A stretch of DNA of 6,590 nucleotides from the NCBI GenBank assembly GCA_003343685.1, contig QAKS01000107.1, positions 1 through 6,590 on the forward strand, read 5' to 3'. Below, piece by piece: positions 4,766-6,590 of the stretch; the first letter of the stretch is position 1; each line of letters starts with the position of its first letter. Source of the DNA: Clostridiales bacterium (GTDB lineage: Bacteria; Bacillota; Clostridia; Christensenellales; Christensenellaceae). The notes beneath the pieces were generated by a model that was not told where the DNA came from, searched no databases, and saw only the letters and a list, made by a program, of their open reading frames with translations. The position numbers and the translations under genes were made by a program.

Positions 4766-5311
4766 ATGGATCAGGAAAAAGCACTGATAAAAAAGGCAAA
4801 AAACGGTGATGAGGACGCGTTTCGCCAACTGATGGAGGGACGCATCTCCGCTGTGTATAACCTTTCTCTGCGCATGATGCAAAACTGTGCCGATGCGGAA
4901 GACGCCGCTCAGGATGCGCTGGTCAAGGTGTTTTCCAGCCTGCCGTCCTTTCAGGGGCAGTCGTCCTTTTCCACATGGGTGTTTTCCGTCACACGCAACA
5001 CATGCTTGGACCATTTGAGGAAAAGGAAGCGCCGCCGCGCACAGGACACGCCGCTGGAGTTTGATCTGGCGGCAGGCAGCGAATATGATCCCGAAGCGCT
5101 GGCGGGAGACAACGAGACGAAACGGGAGGTTGCCCTGGTCCTGAAGGAACTGCCGGAGAAGCTGCGCGCACCGCTTGTGCTGAAATATATCGACGGATAT
5201 TCCTATGAGGAGATTGCGGAGATACTGGACGTCTCGACGGCGGCGGTCAAGTCGCGGCTGTTTCGGGGGCGCGACAGGCTGCGCGCACTTCTGTCCGAAC
5301 GCGACTTTTGA
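4766..5311 (+). CDS. ECF-type RNA polymerase sigma factor (sigma-70 family, RpoE/SigW-like)
   Basis: This 181-residue protein directs RNA polymerase to a specific promoter set. Region 2 spans about residues 12-88: NGDEDAFRQL, the core-binding DAEDAAQDALVKVF at 43-56, and the DNA-melting/-10 recognition stretch FSTWVFSVTRNTCLDHLRK. A charged linker follows, then region 4 at about 119-175, whose helix-turn-helix YSYEEIAEILDVSTAAVKSRL reads the -35 element. No region 1 or 3 is present, as expected for ECF factors of this length. The start ATG fits the family N-terminus, but the ribosome site AAGGA ends 14 bases upstream, unusually far, so initiation may be weak or conditional. The next gene is polA, not an anti-sigma factor, so control may be transcriptional or by a distant partner. 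The regulon is unknown. Confidence 0.93.
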   Translation: MDQEKALIKKAKNGDEDAFRQLMEGRISAVYNLSLRMMQNCADAEDAAQDALVKVFSSLPSFQGQSSFSTWVFSVTRNTCLDHLRKRKRRRAQDTPLEFDLAAGSEYDPEALAGDNETKREVALVLKELPEKLRAPLVLKYIDGYSYEEIAEILDVSTAAVKSRLFRGRDRLRALLSERDF

Positions 5312-5349
5312 CGATTTCGTTAATTCTTGTTATTTCCACTGTAATAAAA

Positions 5350-5378
5350 TTGATTTTCGCCACCATATATGTTAGAGT
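5350..5378 (+). promoter_or_regulatory. Candidate promoter of polA
   Basis: TTGATT (5350-5355) is followed after 17 bases by TAGAGT (5373-5378), which has TG in the extended -10 position. Each box matches four of six consensus bases. The start would lie near 5385, about 42 bases before the GTG at 5427. The leader contains a short GCGGC/GCCGC hairpin (5390-5409) just ahead of the ribosome site; no terminator separates the sigma gene from polA, so read-through is also possible. Confidence 0.4.
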
Positions 5379-5426
5379 TTTCATATGCAGCGGCGCCGAA
5401 AAAAGCCGCCGGACGGAGGAGATACA

Positions 5427-6590
5427 GTGGAAAAATCACTTGTGATCATAGATGGAAACAGCTTAATATTCAGAGCTTTTTATGCCCTGCCGACGACTAT
5501 GACTGCCGACGACGGCACGCCGACGAATGCGGTTTACGGCTTTTTTTCCATGCTGTTTAATTTAACGGACACATACCACCCGGGTTATTTGGGCGTGGCC
5601 TTTGACAAAAAGGGCGGGACATTTCGTCATGGGATTTACGACGCCTATAAGGCCGGACGGCGCGCAACGCCGGAGGATCTCTTGGCACAGTTTCCCGTGT
5701 TGAAAAACGCTCTTGCCCGGCTGGGGATCGCCACGCTCGAACTGGAGGGCTATGAGGCTGACGATATTTTGGGTGTCATGAGCGCGAAAGCGGAGCAAAA
5801 AGGCGTGAGAAGCTATATCGTTACGGGCGACAGGGACGCATTGCAGCTCATTTCCGACCGATCCCATGTGCTCATTACGAAAAAGGGCGTCAGCGATATT
5901 GAGGAATTTGACAGAGAGCATCTGAAGGAAAAATGGGGAATTGCGCCGAACCAGATTGTGGATATGAAGAGTCTGATGGGCGACAGCTCCGACAATATTC
6001 CGGGTATCCCGGGCGTGGGGGAGAAAACCGCGCTGAAGCTTCTTGCCCAATATCCTACGCTGGATGCGATTTATGAGAATGTGGAGCAGATGCCCAAAAA
6101 TAAGCTGCGCGAAAAAATAGAGAATAACAAAGACAGCGCCTATCTGTCCTATCAGCTTGCGACGATCGTGCGCGACGCGCCGGTGAAGGAGAGTTTGGAG
6201 GATCTCTCGTTTGAGGGATTTGACGACGCAGCGCTGCGCGAGATCTTGCGTGAGATGTCTTTTCATTCACTGATGAAACGGCGCGGACTGACAGAACAGG
6301 AAAGACCCCGTGCAGAGATGATTGATGTGACAGATGCGGCGGCCTTGTCCGAGCTGTGCGACAAGTGTATTGCGGAGAAGAAGCTGGCGTTGGTCTATGC
6401 GGGAGAGACGGTATGTCTGGCCTGCGGAGGAGAGCAGGATTATCGGGTGACGCTGAACCGTTCCTTTTTCGGAGACGGCATCAGCGCCCGTGAGGCGGTC
6501 GAAACGGTGGGCAGAGCCGCGTCGGATCCCACTGTAAAAAAGGTGTGTCACGGGGTGAAAGCTCTGCGCCATCTGCTTGCTGAGAGCGGC
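5427..6590 (+). CDS. polA: DNA polymerase I, N-terminal part (runs off the right edge)
   Basis: DNA polymerase I fills gaps and removes RNA primers during replication and repair. The start is GTG at 5427, with GGAGGA (5415-5420) six bases upstream. The visible 388 residues begin MEKSLVIIDGNSLIFRAFYA and contain the full 5'-nuclease (FEN-like) domain. Its metal-binding acidic residues are in IIDGN (D9), AFDKKG (D60), GYEADDILG (E110, D112, D113), TGDRDALQL (D135, D137) and MGDSSDNIPG (D186, D189). The helix-hairpin-helix IPGVGEKTALKLL follows. From about residue 300 a 3'-5' exonuclease-like domain begins; where active enzymes carry the first motif DTET, this protein reads LALVYAGET, so proofreading is probably lost, as in Bacillus-type PolA. 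The polymerase domain is outside the window. Identification is secure. Confidence 0.97.
   Translation, partial: MEKSLVIIDGNSLIFRAFYALPTTMTADDGTPTNAVYGFFSMLFNLTDTYHPGYLGVAFDKKGGTFRHGIYDAYKAGRRATPEDLLAQFPVLKNALARLGIATLELEGYEADDILGVMSAKAEQKGVRSYIVTGDRDALQLISDRSHVLITKKGVSDIEEFDREHLKEKWGIAPNQIVDMKSLMGDSSDNIPGIPGVGEKTALKLLAQYPTLDAIYENVEQMPKNKLREKIENNKDSAYLSYQLATIVRDAPVKESLEDLSFEGFDDAALREILREMSFHSLMKRRGLTEQERPRAEMIDVTDAAALSELCDKCIAEKKLALVYAGETVCLACGGEQDYRVTLNRSFFGDGISAREAVETVGRAASDPTVKKVCHGVKALRHLLAESG

Noticed and set aside
5390..5409. GCGGC/GCCGC hairpin before polA as terminator of the sigma gene
   Set aside because: No T run follows, and it sits directly before the polA ribosome site.
5562..6266. 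Minus-strand frame of 234 codons inside polA
   Set aside because: Antisense shadow of the clearly coding 5'-nuclease domain.

Overview
The window looks like part of a mid-GC Bacillota chromosome, most likely class Clostridia (for example an Oscillospiraceae- or Lachnospiraceae-type gut bacterium). The signs are strong GGAGG-type ribosome sites, ATG, GTG and TTG starts, sigma-A-like promoters with TG extensions, an FtsH and a small cold-shock protein of Firmicute type, and a PolA whose proofreading motif appears degenerate. The genus cannot be fixed from the sequence. The first gene and the last gene (polA) run off the window.

Left part, all on the minus strand: the N-terminal 327 codons of the membrane protease FtsH (1-983), with a candidate promoter carrying a perfect 18-bp palindrome over its -10 box; a strong terminator (1144-1170); a cold-shock protein gene (1242-1454) with a near-consensus promoter (1577-1605) and a leader of about 115 nt. 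Immediately beyond that promoter lies the terminator-like end (1626-1696) of a second leftward operon. That operon reads from 3359: a membrane-anchored phosphodiester glycosidase-family protein (2334-3359), then a 98-residue two-helix membrane protein (2021-2317), then three tandem 93-bp hairpin-forming repeats (about 1751-2017) that begin 3 bp past the stop codon.

Centre: back-to-back promoters whose -35 boxes touch (3403-3449) drive the glycosidase operon leftward and, rightward, a glycosyltransferase family 2 protein fused to a GtrA membrane domain (3492-4502, probably starting at TTG rather than the upstream ATG at 3453). Together these three genes suggest envelope or secreted-glycan metabolism.

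The gap 4503-4765 is not empty. On the minus strand it has a promoter (4687-4715), a body that folds into a long interrupted hairpin with a bulged closing helix and an 11-pair apical helix, and a terminator with seven U residues (4536-4568). This is an apparent free-standing structured RNA of about 145 nt that I cannot assign to a family. It is the most interesting object in the window.

Right part, plus strand: an ECF-type RNA polymerase sigma factor (4766-5311) with no adjacent anti-sigma gene, then the 5' end of polA (5427 to the end), covering the 5'-nuclease domain and the start of the 3'-5' exonuclease-like domain.
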